Shown piece by piece: positions 38,090-47,739 of a DNA stretch of 60,933 nucleotides. This stretch comes from Gammaproteobacteria bacterium (GTDB lineage: Bacteria; Pseudomonadota; Gammaproteobacteria; Steroidobacterales; Steroidobacteraceae): positions 1 to 60,933 of the forward strand of contig DAHXNV010000011.1 of NCBI GenBank assembly GCA_027365225.1. The letters run 5' to 3'. Numbering within the stretch: the stretch's first letter is position 1; each line of letters opens with the position of its first letter. The notes beneath the pieces are model-generated. The model was not told the origin of the DNA and searched no databases. It worked only from the letters and a program-made list of their open reading frames with translations. Both the position numbers and the translations under genes were made by a program.

Positions 38090-38509
38090 ATGGCGGCGGG
38101 CGGGTCGCTTGGGCGCGGACCGCTCGCGCTCGGCGCGGTGCTGCTGGGACTGGCGACCATTGCCGGCGCGGTGGGGGCCCATGCGCTGCCGCACGACTGG
38201 CCCGCCCTGCGGGTGCACGTGTATGACGTCGCCGTGCGCTATCAGTTCTATCAGTCGCTGGGACTGCTCGGCATGGGTTTGTGGCTGAACGGCCGCGCGC
38301 TTGCCGGCCTGCCTGCGCCGATGACCCCGGCGATGCAGCAGGGGCGGACATCGGCGAGGGTGCTGGTCGTCGGGATCGCGCTGTTCTGCGGAAGCCTTTA
38401 CGCGCTGTGTCTGGGTGCGCCGCGCTGGGTGGGCGTGCTGACGCCGCTCGGTGGCTTGCTGATGATCGCCGCTTGGGCGTGGTTCGCGCTCGGCATCTGG
38501 CGCAGCTGA
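38090..38509 (+). CDS. DUF423 family small membrane protein
   Basis: A 139-residue integral membrane protein of the DUF423 (YgdD) family with about four transmembrane helices. The family signature GAVGAHALP follows the first helix, and AVRYQFYQSLGLLGMGL contains the conserved tyrosine and histidine-region pattern. Function is unknown. It starts 5 bases after the slipin gene, probably the third gene of that transcript. Confidence 0.9.
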   Translation: MAAGGSLGRGPLALGAVLLGLATIAGAVGAHALPHDWPALRVHVYDVAVRYQFYQSLGLLGMGLWLNGRALAGLPAPMTPAMQQGRTSARVLVVGIALFCGSLYALCLGAPRWVGVLTPLGGLLMIAAWAWFALGIWRS

Positions 38510-38521
38510 GCGGCGCTGGCC

Positions 38522-41047
38522 GTGGATCGCTCGGGTCTGCCCATCGACACGGCGTTGCCGGCGCTGCGCGCGGCGCTGGCGCTGCGTGATTCCGCCGTCC
38601 TGAGCGCTCCGCCCGGGGCGGGCAAGAGCACCGTGGTGCCGCTGGTCCTGCTGCAGGAGGCGTGGGCCCGGGGCAAACGTATCCTCATGTTGGAGCCGCG
38701 GCGGCTGGCGGCGCGTGCGGTCGCGCAGCGCATGGCCGATACGCTCGATGAGCCGGTCGGCCATACGGTCGGCTATCGCATGCGCCGCGATACGCTCGTG
38801 TCCCGGCACACGCGGATCGAGGTGGTCACGGAGGGCGTGTTGACGCGCATGCTGCAAAGCGATCCGGCGCTCGAGGGCGTTGCGGCGGTGATCTTCGATG
38901 AGTTCCATGAGCGAAGCCTGCAAGCCGACCTCGGACTGGCGCTTGCGCTCGATGCGCGCGCGACGCTCGCTCCCGAGCTGAGGATTCTGGTGATGTCGGC
39001 CACTCTCGAGGCCGAAAGCGTGGCCGCGCTGCTCGGCGCCGCACCGCCAGTCGTTGCGCACGGCCGATCCTTTCCGGTCGAGACGCGCTATGTCGGCGAG
39101 GGTGCCCCGCCGCTGCCGCAACCGACACGGCAGGGGCAGGGGGTCGAGCGCACCCTGGTGCGGGTCATCCTGCGGGCGCTGCGCGAGGCGCAGGGTGATG
39201 TTCTGGTGTTCCTGCCCGGTGCCCGAGAGATCCGCCAGGTGGGCACGCTGCTCGAGAGTGCCGGTGTCGCCGCCCGCATCCTGCCGCTGTACGGCGACCT
39301 GTCGCCCGAGGCCCAGCACGCCGCGCTGACCCCGGTGGCGGGGAGCCGGCGTGTCGTGCTCGCCACCAACATCGCCGAGACCAGCCTCACTCTCGAGGGC
39401 GTGCGTGTCGTGGTCGACTCGGGACTGGTCCGCCGCCTGCGTTTCGACCCGGTCACCGGGATGAGCCGGCTCGAGCTCGTCCGGATCTCGCGTGCTTCGG
39501 CCGACCAGCGTCAGGGCCGCGCCGGGCGGCTCGGACCGGGGGTGTGCTACCGGCTGTGGAGCGAGGCGGCACACCGCTCGCTCGCGCCATTCACCCCCCC
39601 GCAGATCACGGAGGCGGATCTCGCGCCCCTGGCGCTCGAGCTCGCCGGCTGGGGCGTGCGCGACGCCGCGACGCTGAAGTGGCTCGACCCGCCGCCGCCG
39701 GCCCTGCTGGCCAGCGCGCGCGATCTGCTCGGCCGGCTGGGAGCGCTCGATGACGACGCGCGCATCACGCGCCACGGCCGCGACATGGCGCGCTTGAGTG
39801 TCCATCCGCGCGTGGCGCATATGCTGCTGCGGGCGCGCGAGTTCGGCGCGCTCGCGCTTGCGGCCGAGCTGGGCGCCGTGCTTTCCGAGCGCGATCTGCT
39901 GGGAGGTCTGCCGGGGCGCGACGCCGATATCCGGACCCGTCTGGAGGTATTGCGCGGCATGGGAGGGCCCGGCGCTGCGAACCCGGCGGCGTGGCACGCC
40001 GTTCGCGAGACCGCGCGCGAGCTCATCCGTCAAACGGAGCGCGCCGACTCATCTGACGATGGAGCACACGCGCAGGTCTCGGCCGGCGCGTTGCTCGCCC
40101 TGGCCTATCCGGACCGGATCGGCTTGCGGCGCGGCGCCGCGGGCGGGCACTACACGCTGGCCAATGGCCGGGGCGCGCAATTCGCGCAGCCGCAATCTCT
40201 GGCGCGCCAGGATCTCATCGTCGCGGTAGATCTCGACGACCGCGAACGGGACGCGCGCATTTTGCTCGCCGCGCCGCTCGAGCGCGCCGCGCTCGAAACA
40301 CTGTACGGGGATCGTCTGGTTTGGCAGCACACCGTCGAGTGGAGCCGTCTCGAGCAGGCGGTGCTCGCCCGACGCGAGCTGCGCTTCGGGCAGTTGCTGC
40401 TTGAGACCCGTCCTTGGCCCGAAGTGAGCGCCGAGCGTGTGTGCGAGGCCATGCTCACCGGCGTGCGTGAGCTTGGTCTCGCAGCGCTGCCCTGGGACCG
40501 GGAGACCCGCGATCTGCAGGCTCGCACGGCCTTCGTGCGCCGATTGGACGGCGGCGAGGACTGGCCCGACCTGTCCGACGAGGCGCTCGCGGCCGATCTG
40601 AACGGGTGGCTCGCACCCTGGCTCGAGGGTCTGACGCGCCGGGATCATCTGACGCGCGTCCCGCTTGCGCAGGCGCTGCGCGCGCGTCTGGGTTGGGACC
40701 GTGAGCGGGCGCTCGACTCGCTCGCACCGACGCACCTGACGGTGCCGAGCGGCTCTCGTATCCGCATCGATTATCTGGACGACAGCGCCCCGGCCGTCGC
40801 CGTGCGCCTTCAGGAGGTATTCGGGCTGGCGGCCACGCCGCGCCTGGGTAACGGGCGGGTGCCGATAACCTTCAAGCTGCTCTCGCCGGCGCACCGGCCC
40901 GTGCAGGTGACGCGCGACTTGGAGAGCTTCTGGGCGCGCGGCTACGCGCAGGTGCGCAAGGATCTGCGCGGTCGCTACCCGAAGCATCATTGGCCGGACG
41001 ACCCGCTGCGCGCCGAGCCGGTGCGGGGCGTGCGGCGACGGCGCTGA
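38522..41047 (+). CDS. hrpB: ATP-dependent RNA helicase HrpB
   Basis: An 841-residue DEAH/RHA-type helicase of the bacterial HrpB family. Walker A is PPGAGKST at about residues 30-37. The box II motif is DEFH at 126-129 (FDEFHERS), SAT is in LVMSATLEAE, and motifs V-VI are ATNIAETSLTLEGV and QRQGRAGRLGPG. The HA2 domain and the HrpB-specific C-terminus (FKLLSPAHRPVQVTRDLESF, YPKHHWPDDP) are complete. The start is a GTG, 12 bases after the DUF423 gene. Its RNA substrate is not well defined in the family. Confidence 0.95.
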   Translation: MDRSGLPIDTALPALRAALALRDSAVLSAPPGAGKSTVVPLVLLQEAWARGKRILMLEPRRLAARAVAQRMADTLDEPVGHTVGYRMRRDTLVSRHTRIEVVTEGVLTRMLQSDPALEGVAAVIFDEFHERSLQADLGLALALDARATLAPELRILVMSATLEAESVAALLGAAPPVVAHGRSFPVETRYVGEGAPPLPQPTRQGQGVERTLVRVILRALREAQGDVLVFLPGAREIRQVGTLLESAGVAARILPLYGDLSPEAQHAALTPVAGSRRVVLATNIAETSLTLEGVRVVVDSGLVRRLRFDPVTGMSRLELVRISRASADQRQGRAGRLGPGVCYRLWSEAAHRSLAPFTPPQITEADLAPLALELAGWGVRDAATLKWLDPPPPALLASARDLLGRLGALDDDARITRHGRDMARLSVHPRVAHMLLRAREFGALALAAELGAVLSERDLLGGLPGRDADIRTRLEVLRGMGGPGAANPAAWHAVRETARELIRQTERADSSDDGAHAQVSAGALLALAYPDRIGLRRGAAGGHYTLANGRGAQFAQPQSLARQDLIVAVDLDDRERDARILLAAPLERAALETLYGDRLVWQHTVEWSRLEQAVLARRELRFGQLLLETRPWPEVSAERVCEAMLTGVRELGLAALPWDRETRDLQARTAFVRRLDGGEDWPDLSDEALAADLNGWLAPWLEGLTRRDHLTRVPLAQALRARLGWDRERALDSLAPTHLTVPSGSRIRIDYLDDSAPAVAVRLQEVFGLAATPRLGNGRVPITFKLLSPAHRPVQVTRDLESFWARGYAQVRKDLRGRYPKHHWPDDPLRAEPVRGVRRRR

Positions 41048-41097
41048 GCCGGTACACTGCATCCCTCATAATCCATCCCACCGTCCACCAGGGATTC

Positions 41098-41844
41098 ATG
41101 ACGACACAGAGAGCCGAGGCCGCACCCGGACCGGCCATCGACATTCGTTTCGGACAGGTGGGGCTCATCCAGGTGCTCATCTGGACGACTGATCCAGGCG
41201 CCATCCTCGATGAGTTGACCGGGCGGGTCGCGACCGCACCGAAGTTCTTCCAGCGTACCGCCGTGTCGATCGATCTCGGGCCGCTCGGGCGCGAGCCGTC
41301 GGTGCAGGAGATGCAGGGCGTGCTCGATGCGGTGCGGCGCGCCGGCATGTGCCCCGTGGGTCTGGCCAGCGGCGCGCCCGTGGCGCAGGGGCTTTCCGAA
41401 CCGCTCGATCTGCCGCTGCTGCCGCCGTTCCGGGAATTCCACCCCCCGGCCGAGGCGGGGGCGCGGGCCCGCCGTGAGACGCCGCGTCCGCAGCCGCAGC
41501 CCGAGGACGGCACACTCGCGCAGCTGCACCCGCATCCCGTGCGCTCCGGCCAGCGGGTCTATGCCCGTGGCCGCGATCTGGTCGTCACCGCAATGGTCGG
41601 CGCGGGCGCCGAGCTGATTGCCGACGGCTGCGTGCACGTCTACGGCGCGCTGCGCGGACGCGCGGTGGCCGGCGCGCGCGGCGAGATGGGCGCACGTGTA
41701 TTCTGTCAGGACTTTCACGCCGAGCTGGTGTCGATCGCCGGCGTATTTCGTGTTTTCGAAACGCTGCCGCCGGAGCTGGCCGGCAAGCCGGTGCAGGCGT
41801 GGCTGGACGGCGACGCCTTGCGTTTCGAGCGCTTAGGCGCTTGA
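41098..41844 (+). CDS. minC: Septum site-determining protein MinC
   Basis: MinC inhibits FtsZ assembly away from midcell and is activated by MinD. The 248-residue protein has the N-terminal domain (IDIRFGQVGLIQVLIWTTD to about 110), a proline-rich linker (about 120-145) and the C-terminal beta-helix (HPHPVRSGQRVYARGRDLVV, ADGCVHVYGALRGRAVAG) with the MinD-contacting region. The ATG at 41098 fits the family; the longer upstream frame overlaps the end of hrpB and lacks similarity. First gene of minCDE. Confidence 0.95.
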   Translation: MTTQRAEAAPGPAIDIRFGQVGLIQVLIWTTDPGAILDELTGRVATAPKFFQRTAVSIDLGPLGREPSVQEMQGVLDAVRRAGMCPVGLASGAPVAQGLSEPLDLPLLPPFREFHPPAEAGARARRETPRPQPQPEDGTLAQLHPHPVRSGQRVYARGRDLVVTAMVGAGAELIADGCVHVYGALRGRAVAGARGEMGARVFCQDFHAELVSIAGVFRVFETLPPELAGKPVQAWLDGDALRFERLGA

Positions 41845-41883
41845 GTGCGCCGAGCGCAGTGAACCCCATTCGAGGAGTGAGCT

Positions 41884-42696
41884 TTGACTGAAATCATCGT
41901 GGTGACCTCTGGCAAGGGCGGCGTCGGCAAGACCACCACCTCGGCCAGCATGGCCTGCGGACTGGCCCGCCGGGGCAAGCGTGTGGCGGTGATCGACTTC
42001 GACATCGGCCTGCGCAATCTCGATCTGATCATGGGTTGCGAGCGACGTGTCGTGTATGACTTCGTCAACGTCATCAACGGCGACTGCACGCTGAAGCAGG
42101 CGCTGATCAAGGACAAGCGTCTGGAGACGCTGCACGTGCTGGCGGCTTCGCAGACGCGCGACAAGGACGCGCTGACCGAAGACGGTGTTCGCCGCGTGCT
42201 CGATGAGCTGATTGCTGATGCGTTCGACTACATCATCTGCGACTCCCCGGCGGGCATCGAAAAGGGCGCGCATCTGGCGATGTATTTCGCCGACCGCGCT
42301 GTGGTGGTCGTCAATCCTGAAATCTCCTCCGTACGCGATTCCGACCGGATTCTGGGTCTGCTCGCCAGCAAGACGCACCGTTCCGCGAACGGCAACGGCG
42401 GCGTGAAAGAGCATCTATTGCTGACGCGCTACAACCCGCGTCGGGTCGCCAACGGCGAGATGTTGAGCGTCGAGGACGTGAAGGAGATCCTGGGGCTCGA
42501 TGTCATCGGCGTCGTGCCGGAGTCCCCTGACGTGCTTGCCGCCTCCAACGCCGGGGTACCGGTGATTCTCAGCGAGACGAGCGATGCCGCGGTCGCCTAT
42601 CAGGACGCGGTGGCGCGCCTGCTCGGGGAGGAGCTGCCGTTGCGCTTCCTCGAGGAGCCCAAGCGCGGTTTCTTCGCGCGCATGTTTGGAGGCTGA
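41884..42696 (+). CDS. minD: Septum site-determining ATPase MinD
   Basis: MinD is the membrane-binding ATPase that recruits MinC and is displaced by MinE. This 270-residue protein carries the deviant Walker [10 protein letters not shown] at about residues 10-18, switch regions [11 protein letters not shown] and [11 protein letters not shown], and a C-terminal amphipathic membrane-targeting helix ([15 protein letters not shown]). The start codon is TTG at 41884, preceded by GAGGAG; no better ATG fits the conserved [13 protein letters not shown] start. Confidence 0.96.
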   Translation: MTEIIVVTSGKGGVGKTTTSASMACGLARRGKRVAVIDFDIGLRNLDLIMGCERRVVYDFVNVINGDCTLKQALIKDKRLETLHVLAASQTRDKDALTEDGVRRVLDELIADAFDYIICDSPAGIEKGAHLAMYFADRAVVVVNPEISSVRDSDRILGLLASKTHRSANGNGGVKEHLLLTRYNPRRVANGEMLSVEDVKEILGLDVIGVVPESPDVLAASNAGVPVILSETSDAAVAYQDAVARLLGEELPLRFLEEPKRGFFARMFGG

Positions 42697-42697
42697 T

Positions 42698-42955
42698 ATG
42701 GGACTGCTGTCCCTGTTTCGCAGCAAGCCGAATTCGGCGAGCATTGCCAAGGAACGGTTGCGCATCATCGTTGCGCAGGAGCGCGGCGGCCGGGGCGGTC
42801 CGGATTATCTGCCGCTGCTGCGCCGTGAGCTGCTGCAGGTCATCCACAAGTACGTCAACGTGGATCCGGAGGCCGTGCAGATCAACCTCGAGCGCGAGGC
42901 CGGTCACGAGGTCCTCGAGCTGAGCGTGGCCCTGCCGCAGAAGCCGCCCGGCTAG
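42698..42955 (+). CDS. minE: Cell division topological specificity factor MinE
   Basis: MinE (85 residues) stimulates MinD ATPase and sets up pole-to-pole oscillation. The contact helix region is [17 protein letters not shown], and the C-terminal dimerisation domain has [17 protein letters not shown] followed by [13 protein letters not shown]. It begins 1 base after the minD stop and is the last gene of the min operon. Confidence 0.95.
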   Translation: MGLLSLFRSKPNSASIAKERLRIIVAQERGGRGGPDYLPLLRRELLQVIHKYVNVDPEAVQINLEREAGHEVLELSVALPQKPPG

Positions 42956-42967
42956 CGGGCGGTTGCG

Positions 42968-42987
42968 CCGCGGACCGCGGTCCGCGG
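42968..42987. repeat. Perfect 20-base GC palindrome after minE
   Basis: CCGCGGACCGCGGTCCGCGG is a perfect palindrome in the gap between the convergent minE and edd genes; its first ten bases recur at 43021-43030. It may form a very stable hairpin acting as a bidirectional attenuator or mRNA-end stabiliser. There is no T tract, so a classical terminator is not claimed. Confidence 0.5.
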
Positions 42988-43116
42988 TCCGCCGCGCCGT
43001 TGCGTCCGCACTTCCCTGCGCCGCGGACCGTCGGGCAGCTGCTCGCCATGATTCTCTTCGGCTCGATCGAATCGAGGGCGGCGGAGGCGTGTCGCGGCGG
43101 GCGAGGCGGCCGAATG

Positions 43117-44946
43117 TCAGCACACTCCCCCGCCGTGCTCCGCCGACGCGGCGTGCGCGCGGAACAACCCGAACAGCTCGCGGCCGAAGCCGTGGCCGTT
43201 CGCCGCGAGATCCCCGGTGACGTTCTCGCGCCGGTTCCATTCGAACTCGCTCACCCGCGCCTCGAGCACCCCGGTGCGGCTGTCGAGGTGAATCAGGTCG
43301 CCGTCGCGCAGCTTGCCGATCGGACCGCCGCATACCGCCTCGGGTGTCAGGTGGATCGCCGCCGGCACGACGCCGGAGGCACCCGACATCCGTCCGTCGG
43401 TCACCAGTCCCACCCGATGGCCCTTGTTCTGCAGTGACGTGAGCGCGGGCGTGAGTCCATGGAGTTCCGGCATGCCGTTGGCGCGCGGGCCCTGGAAGCG
43501 CACCACGACCACCACGTCGCGCGACAGCTCGCCCTGCTTGAATGCGTGGATGACCTCGTCCTGACTGTGAAACACCCGCGCCGGCGCCTCCACCGAGCGA
43601 TGCTCGGGTCTGACCGCCGACACCTTGATGACCGAGCGGCCGAGATTGCCGCGCAGCAGCTTCAGACCCCCATCGGCGCTGAACGGATCCGACGCCCGGC
43701 GCAGGACCTCGCGATCGGCGCTGTTGGCGGGCGCCTCGCGCCAGGCGAGCCCCTCGCCCGAGAGCCACGGCTCCTGCGCGTAATGCGCGAGGCCCACGCC
43801 GGCGACCGTCTGCACGTCGCCGTGCATGAGGCCGGCCTGCAGCAGCTCGCGCACCAGGAAGCCCAGGCCGCCGGCGGCATGAAAGTGGTTCACGTCGGCG
43901 CCGCCATTGGGGTAGATGCGCGCCAGCAGCGGCACCACCTCGGAGAGCGCATTGAAGTCGTCCCAGTCGATGATCATGCCGGCGGCCTTGGCGATGGCCA
44001 CGATGTGCAGTGTGTGGTTGGTCGAGCCGCCGGTGGCGAGCAGACCGACCACCGCGTTGACGATGCTGCGCTCATCGAGCATGCGGGCGAGCGGAATATA
44101 TTCCTTGCCCAAGGCGGTGATGCGGGCGGCCCGGCGCGCGGCGGCGGCCGTCAGCGCATCGCGCAACGGTGTGTTCGGCGGTACGAAGGCGCTGCCGGGC
44201 AGGTGCAGACCCATCATTTCCATGAGCATCTGATTGCTGTTGGCGGTGCCGTAGAACGTGCACGTCCCGGCCGAGTGATAGCTATCGGCCTCCGACTGCA
44301 GCAGCGCATCCCGCCCCACCTTGCCCTCGGCGAACAGTTGGCGGATACGCGCTTTTTCCTTGTTGGGCAGACCCGAGGGCATGGGACCGGCCGGCACGAA
44401 TACCGCCGGCAGCTGCCCGAAGGCGAGTGCGCCGATCAGCAGGCCCGGCACGATCTTGTCGCACACCCCCAGGCACAGCGCGGCATCGAACATTCCATGG
44501 GAGAGCGCCACTCCTGTGGACATCGCGATCACGTCACGGCTGAACAGCGACAGCTCCATGCCCGGCTGGCCCTGTGTGATCCCATCGCACATGGCGGGCA
44601 CCCCGCCGGCGACCTGCGCCGTCGCATGCGCGTCGCGCGCCGCATGGCGAATCAGCCCGGGAAAGCGCTCGAACGGCTGGTGCGCCGAGAGCATGTCGTT
44701 GTAGGCGGTGACGATGGCGAGATTCGGTCCGCGTAGCGCCCTCAGCGCCTCCTTGTCGGGGACGTTGGCGGCCGCAAATCCATGGGCGAGATTGGTGCAT
44801 GACAGACGCGTGCGGGCCGGGCCGCTCGCCTGGGCACCCATCCGCTCCAAATAGGCGTTGCGCGTGTCGCGGCTGCGCTCGCGGATGCGTTCGGTGACCT
44901 CCCGGATGCGAGGGTGCAGGGGTGCGGCTGTCTCGGTCATCGGCAA
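43117..44946 (-). CDS. edd: Phosphogluconate dehydratase (Entner-Doudoroff)
   Basis: Edd dehydrates 6-phosphogluconate to KDPG in the Entner-Doudoroff pathway. This 609-residue IlvD/Edd-family protein has the iron-sulfur cysteines in [20 protein letters not shown] and [16 protein letters not shown], plus [12 protein letters not shown] near the C-terminus. The start shown is a TTG with AGGAGG 6 bases upstream; an in-frame ATG at 44940 is only two codons later and equally possible. It is the last gene of the long minus-strand run; eda, zwf and pgl are not in the window. Confidence 0.94.
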   Translation of the reverse strand: MPMTETAAPLHPRIREVTERIRERSRDTRNAYLERMGAQASGPARTRLSCTNLAHGFAAANVPDKEALRALRGPNLAIVTAYNDMLSAHQPFERFPGLIRHAARDAHATAQVAGGVPAMCDGITQGQPGMELSLFSRDVIAMSTGVALSHGMFDAALCLGVCDKIVPGLLIGALAFGQLPAVFVPAGPMPSGLPNKEKARIRQLFAEGKVGRDALLQSEADSYHSAGTCTFYGTANSNQMLMEMMGLHLPGSAFVPPNTPLRDALTAAAARRAARITALGKEYIPLARMLDERSIVNAVVGLLATGGSTNHTLHIVAIAKAAGMIIDWDDFNALSEVVPLLARIYPNGGADVNHFHAAGGLGFLVRELLQAGLMHGDVQTVAGVGLAHYAQEPWLSGEGLAWREAPANSADREVLRRASDPFSADGGLKLLRGNLGRSVIKVSAVRPEHRSVEAPARVFHSQDEVIHAFKQGELSRDVVVVVRFQGPRANGMPELHGLTPALTSLQNKGHRVGLVTDGRMSGASGVVPAAIHLTPEAVCGGPIGKLRDGDLIHLDSRTGVLEARVSEFEWNRRENVTGDLAANGHGFGRELFGLFRAHAASAEHGGGVC

Positions 44947-44947
44947 T

Positions 44948-45223
44948 TCAGTCCTCCTGGGTGGGTTGGTAGCCGTCCGGCCGGGTCGAGCCCGGTCCGA
45001 AGAAGAATTTCTCCATCTCGGCCTCGAGAAACTGCCGGGCCTTGGGCTCGATCGGGCTCAAGCGGTACTCGTTGATGAGCATGATCTGATGCTGTACCCA
45101 GCGCGCCCAGCCCTCGCGCGACACGTGCTCGAAAATCCGCTGGCCCAGGGGACCGGGATAGGGGGGGCGATCGAGGCCGGGCGCCTCGCGCTTGAGCATC
45201 ACACACTGCACCATTCGGGGCAT
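44948..45223 (-). CDS. yggX: Fe(2+)-trafficking protein YggX
   Basis: YggX protects iron-sulfur enzymes from oxidative damage and handles labile iron; in enterobacteria it is next to mutY, as here. The 91-residue sequence keeps the single conserved cysteine near the start ([20 protein letters not shown]), [12 protein letters not shown], and [16 protein letters not shown]. The ATG at 45223 gives the family N-terminus. The gene starts 31 bases after the mutY stop. Confidence 0.94.
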   Translation of the reverse strand: MPRMVQCVMLKREAPGLDRPPYPGPLGQRIFEHVSREGWARWVQHQIMLINEYRLSPIEPKARQFLEAEMEKFFFGPGSTRPDGYQPTQED

Positions 45224-45254
45224 GATGTTCTCCGTCGAAGTCAAAGACCTAAAA

Positions 45255-46355
45255 TTAATCAAAGAGTTGCGGTCGTGTTCGCGCGGACCCCAGGCGTTGC
45301 AGAAAACGCTGAATCGGGGCCGGAAGGCCGAGCGCGCCGGGCGCGACAGCCTGATACCACGCATGCTGCGCCGGATCCGGCGCGCCGCCAAGGCTCGCAC
45401 AATGGGCCAGAAGCGGCGTAATGACAAGATCGAAGTGTGTAAAGGCATGCTCGATGACCGCGAGCGGCCGTACCGGCGCACGCTCGCCGAGCTTCTGTTC
45501 CATATAGTCCGCCGCGTCCGCAGGGCTGTCGAACTGCGGCAGACACCACAGGCCGCCCCAGATCCCGCGCTCCGGCCGCCGCTCGAGCCAGACCGCGCCA
45601 TCGGCCCGCCGCGCCGCCAGCATGAACACCTGGCGCAACGGCCGTTCCGGGCGGTGTTTCGGGGCCGGGAGCTGATGCTGGCGGCCGGTGTGTCGGGCAA
45701 GGCAGGTTTCCGTGAGCGGACAGCGCGCGCATGCCGGATTACGGCGCGTGCACAGCGTCGCACCGAGATCCATGATCGCCTGCGTATACACATCGACGTG
45801 CCGTTGCGGGGTACAGGCCTCGGACAGCGCCCACAGCCGGCGGGCGACGGACGGATCCCCCGGATCCCCGTCCACGGCGAAATGCCGGGCGAGCACGCGG
45901 CGCACGTTGCCGTCGAGGATCGCATGGCGCTGGTTGAAGCTCAGCGCGAGGATGGCCCCGGCGGTCGAGCGGCCGATGCCCGGCAGTGCGGCCAGCGCAT
46001 CGAAGCGCTCCGGGAAGTGCCCGCCGTGCTCGCTGCAGATCCGTGCGGCCGCGTGATGCAGATTGCGCGCCCGCGCGTAATAGCCGAGACCCGACCACAG
46101 GTGCAGCACCTCATCGAGCGGCGCGTCGGCCAGCGCGCGCACGTGCGGCAAGCGGCCGGTAAAGCGCTCGAAGTATGGAATCACCGTGGCGACCTGCGTC
46201 TGCTGCAGCATGATTTCCGACACCCAAACGCGATAGGGGGTGCGGTTGCGTTGCCAGGGCAAATCGTGCCGTCCGCTGCGCAGGTGCCAATCGATGAGCG
46301 CGGCCGCCACTTGCTCCCCGGCTGCGGAGGGTGCCGCCGTCGATACGCCGCTCAT
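45255..46355 (-). CDS. mutY: A/G-specific adenine DNA glycosylase
   Basis: MutY removes adenine mispaired with 8-oxoguanine. In 366 residues it has the catalytic glutamate in [15 protein letters not shown], the helix-hairpin-helix [13 protein letters not shown] with the aspartate in [13 protein letters not shown], and the 4Fe-4S cluster [17 protein letters not shown] (CX6CX2CX5C). A C-terminal Nudix-like domain that recognises 8-oxoG begins near [20 protein letters not shown]. The ATG at 46355 overlaps the stop of the upstream lipoprotein gene (ATGA). Confidence 0.96.
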   Translation of the reverse strand: MSGVSTAAPSAAGEQVAAALIDWHLRSGRHDLPWQRNRTPYRVWVSEIMLQQTQVATVIPYFERFTGRLPHVRALADAPLDEVLHLWSGLGYYARARNLHHAAARICSEHGGHFPERFDALAALPGIGRSTAGAILALSFNQRHAILDGNVRRVLARHFAVDGDPGDPSVARRLWALSEACTPQRHVDVYTQAIMDLGATLCTRRNPACARCPLTETCLARHTGRQHQLPAPKHRPERPLRQVFMLAARRADGAVWLERRPERGIWGGLWCLPQFDSPADAADYMEQKLGERAPVRPLAVIEHAFTHFDLVITPLLAHCASLGGAPDPAQHAWYQAVAPGALGLPAPIQRFLQRLGSARTRPQLFD

Positions 46356-46912
46356 CACAGCTTCATGGGCGGGCGGACGCGCGAACGGCTGGTCGGATCG
46401 ATCGGCTTGAAGGCGTGCAGCGAGCTTTGTGCCCAGTAGGTGTCGGCCGCGGCGCTCCAGTCGCGCTTGCCCAGATCCGGCCACCGGCCGGGGGGGAAGC
46501 CGGGCGCGCCCGCGAGTCGCTTGGTGCCCAGGATCAGCGCGTTCCCGTGGAGGTGCTTCAGGGCCAGCTTCCAGGGGATCGCGGTCAACAGACCGGCGGG
46601 GCCCGCATTGCGGCCGCGCACCAGAATCAGGTGCGTCGCCGTGCCGCCCGCGCCGAACACGATGTCCTGCACGGCTCCGAGAGTCTTGCCCGATTTGGAG
46701 CGCACGGGCAGACCGATCAGGGTCGCGGCACGCTGTGCGACCGCCGGTAACGGAGCCGGGGGAGCCGAGCGCGGCCGGCTCGAGGGCGTGTTTGGCGCGC
46801 TCTCGGGCATGAACAGATCATTTTTTTGACTGCAACCGCAGAGGGCCAAGCCCAACAGCGCGCATGTCAGAAGCGCGAGCGTCCTGAACATCCGATTGAC
46901 ACGTCTCACCAT
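46355..46912 (-). CDS. Lipoprotein with LptM-like head and PRC-barrel domain
   Basis: A 185-residue predicted lipoprotein. The signal ends in LLGLALCGC with the likely lipidated cysteine just before [10 protein letters not shown], a stretch that resembles the LptM/YifL small lipoproteins (GCGLKGPLY type). After a proline-rich linker (about 35-57) comes a PRC-barrel-like domain ([40 protein letters not shown]). Residues after 145 are of unknown type. The start overlaps the end of hemF; an ATG at 46891 is an alternative. The fusion is unusual and its role unknown. Confidence 0.7.
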   Translation of the reverse strand: MVRRVNRMFRTLALLTCALLGLALCGCSQKNDLFMPESAPNTPSSRPRSAPPAPLPAVAQRAATLIGLPVRSKSGKTLGAVQDIVFGAGGTATHLILVRGRNAGPAGLLTAIPWKLALKHLHGNALILGTKRLAGAPGFPPGRWPDLGKRDWSAAADTYWAQSSLHAFKPIDPTSRSRVRPPMKL

Positions 46913-47739
46913 TTGACCAGCGGCGGCAGACTCATGAGGTAGGCCTCCGGGTCCGCGTCCGTCTGAAATCCGAACCGGGTGCCGCGATCATAGACCAGGT
47001 TGAACTCGACGTACCGTCCCCGCTTGTACAGATGCTTGTCGCGGTCGGCCTCATCGTACGGCATGTCTTTTCGGCGCGACACCAGGGTCGGGTAGACCTC
47101 CAGGAAGGCCTCGCCGACCTGCCGGACGAACGCCAAATCCGCTTCGGCGTCGCCGCCGGCGAGTTCGTCGAAGAAAATTCCGCCGACCCCGCGGGGCTCG
47201 TGCCGATGCGGCAGGTAGAAATACCGGTCACACCAGGCCTTGTACGCTTCGTAGGCCCCCGGGCGATACGTCTCGCAGGCGCGGCGCAGCGCTGCGTGAA
47301 ACAGCGCCGTGTCCTCGTCGAACGGAAACGTCGGCGTGAGGTCCGATCCGCCCCCGAACCAGCCGCGGCTGGTGCGAAGGTAGCGCAGGTTCATGTGCGC
47401 CGTCGGCACGTACGGGTTCGACATATGGGCCACCAGGGAGATGCCGCAGGCGAGGAAGCGTCCGTCGGAGTCCTCGGCGCCGGGGATCTGCGCGCGCGCC
47501 TGTTCGGAGAGCACGCCCCAGACATGGCTGAAGTTGACGCCGACTTTCTCGAACACCCGCCCGCGCATCAGCCTGGAGACGCCGCCGCCCTCGAGGCGAT
47601 GACCGCTCGGCCGGCGCCAGTCGCGTGCCTCGAACCGCGCCTCGGGCTCGAAGGCCTCGAATGCAGCGCAGATCCGCGCTTGCAGATCGCGGAAGTAGCG
47701 GGTCGCGGCCTCGGCCAGTTCCATATTCTCTCCCGTCAC
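46906..47739 (-). CDS. hemF: Oxygen-dependent coproporphyrinogen III oxidase
   Basis: HemF uses O2 to decarboxylate coproporphyrinogen III to protoporphyrinogen IX. The 277-residue protein has GHRLEGGGVSRLMRG, the conserved histidine block YVPTAHMNLRYL, GWFGGGSDLTPTFPFDEDTA and the C-terminal YVEFNLVYDRGTRFGFQTDA. It overlaps hemE and the downstream lipoprotein gene by a few bases. Presence of HemF implies heme synthesis under oxygen. Confidence 0.96.
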   Translation of the reverse strand: MTGENMELAEAATRYFRDLQARICAAFEAFEPEARFEARDWRRPSGHRLEGGGVSRLMRGRVFEKVGVNFSHVWGVLSEQARAQIPGAEDSDGRFLACGISLVAHMSNPYVPTAHMNLRYLRTSRGWFGGGSDLTPTFPFDEDTALFHAALRRACETYRPGAYEAYKAWCDRYFYLPHRHEPRGVGGIFFDELAGGDAEADLAFVRQVGEAFLEVYPTLVSRRKDMPYDEADRDKHLYKRGRYVEFNLVYDRGTRFGFQTDADPEAYLMSLPPLVKW

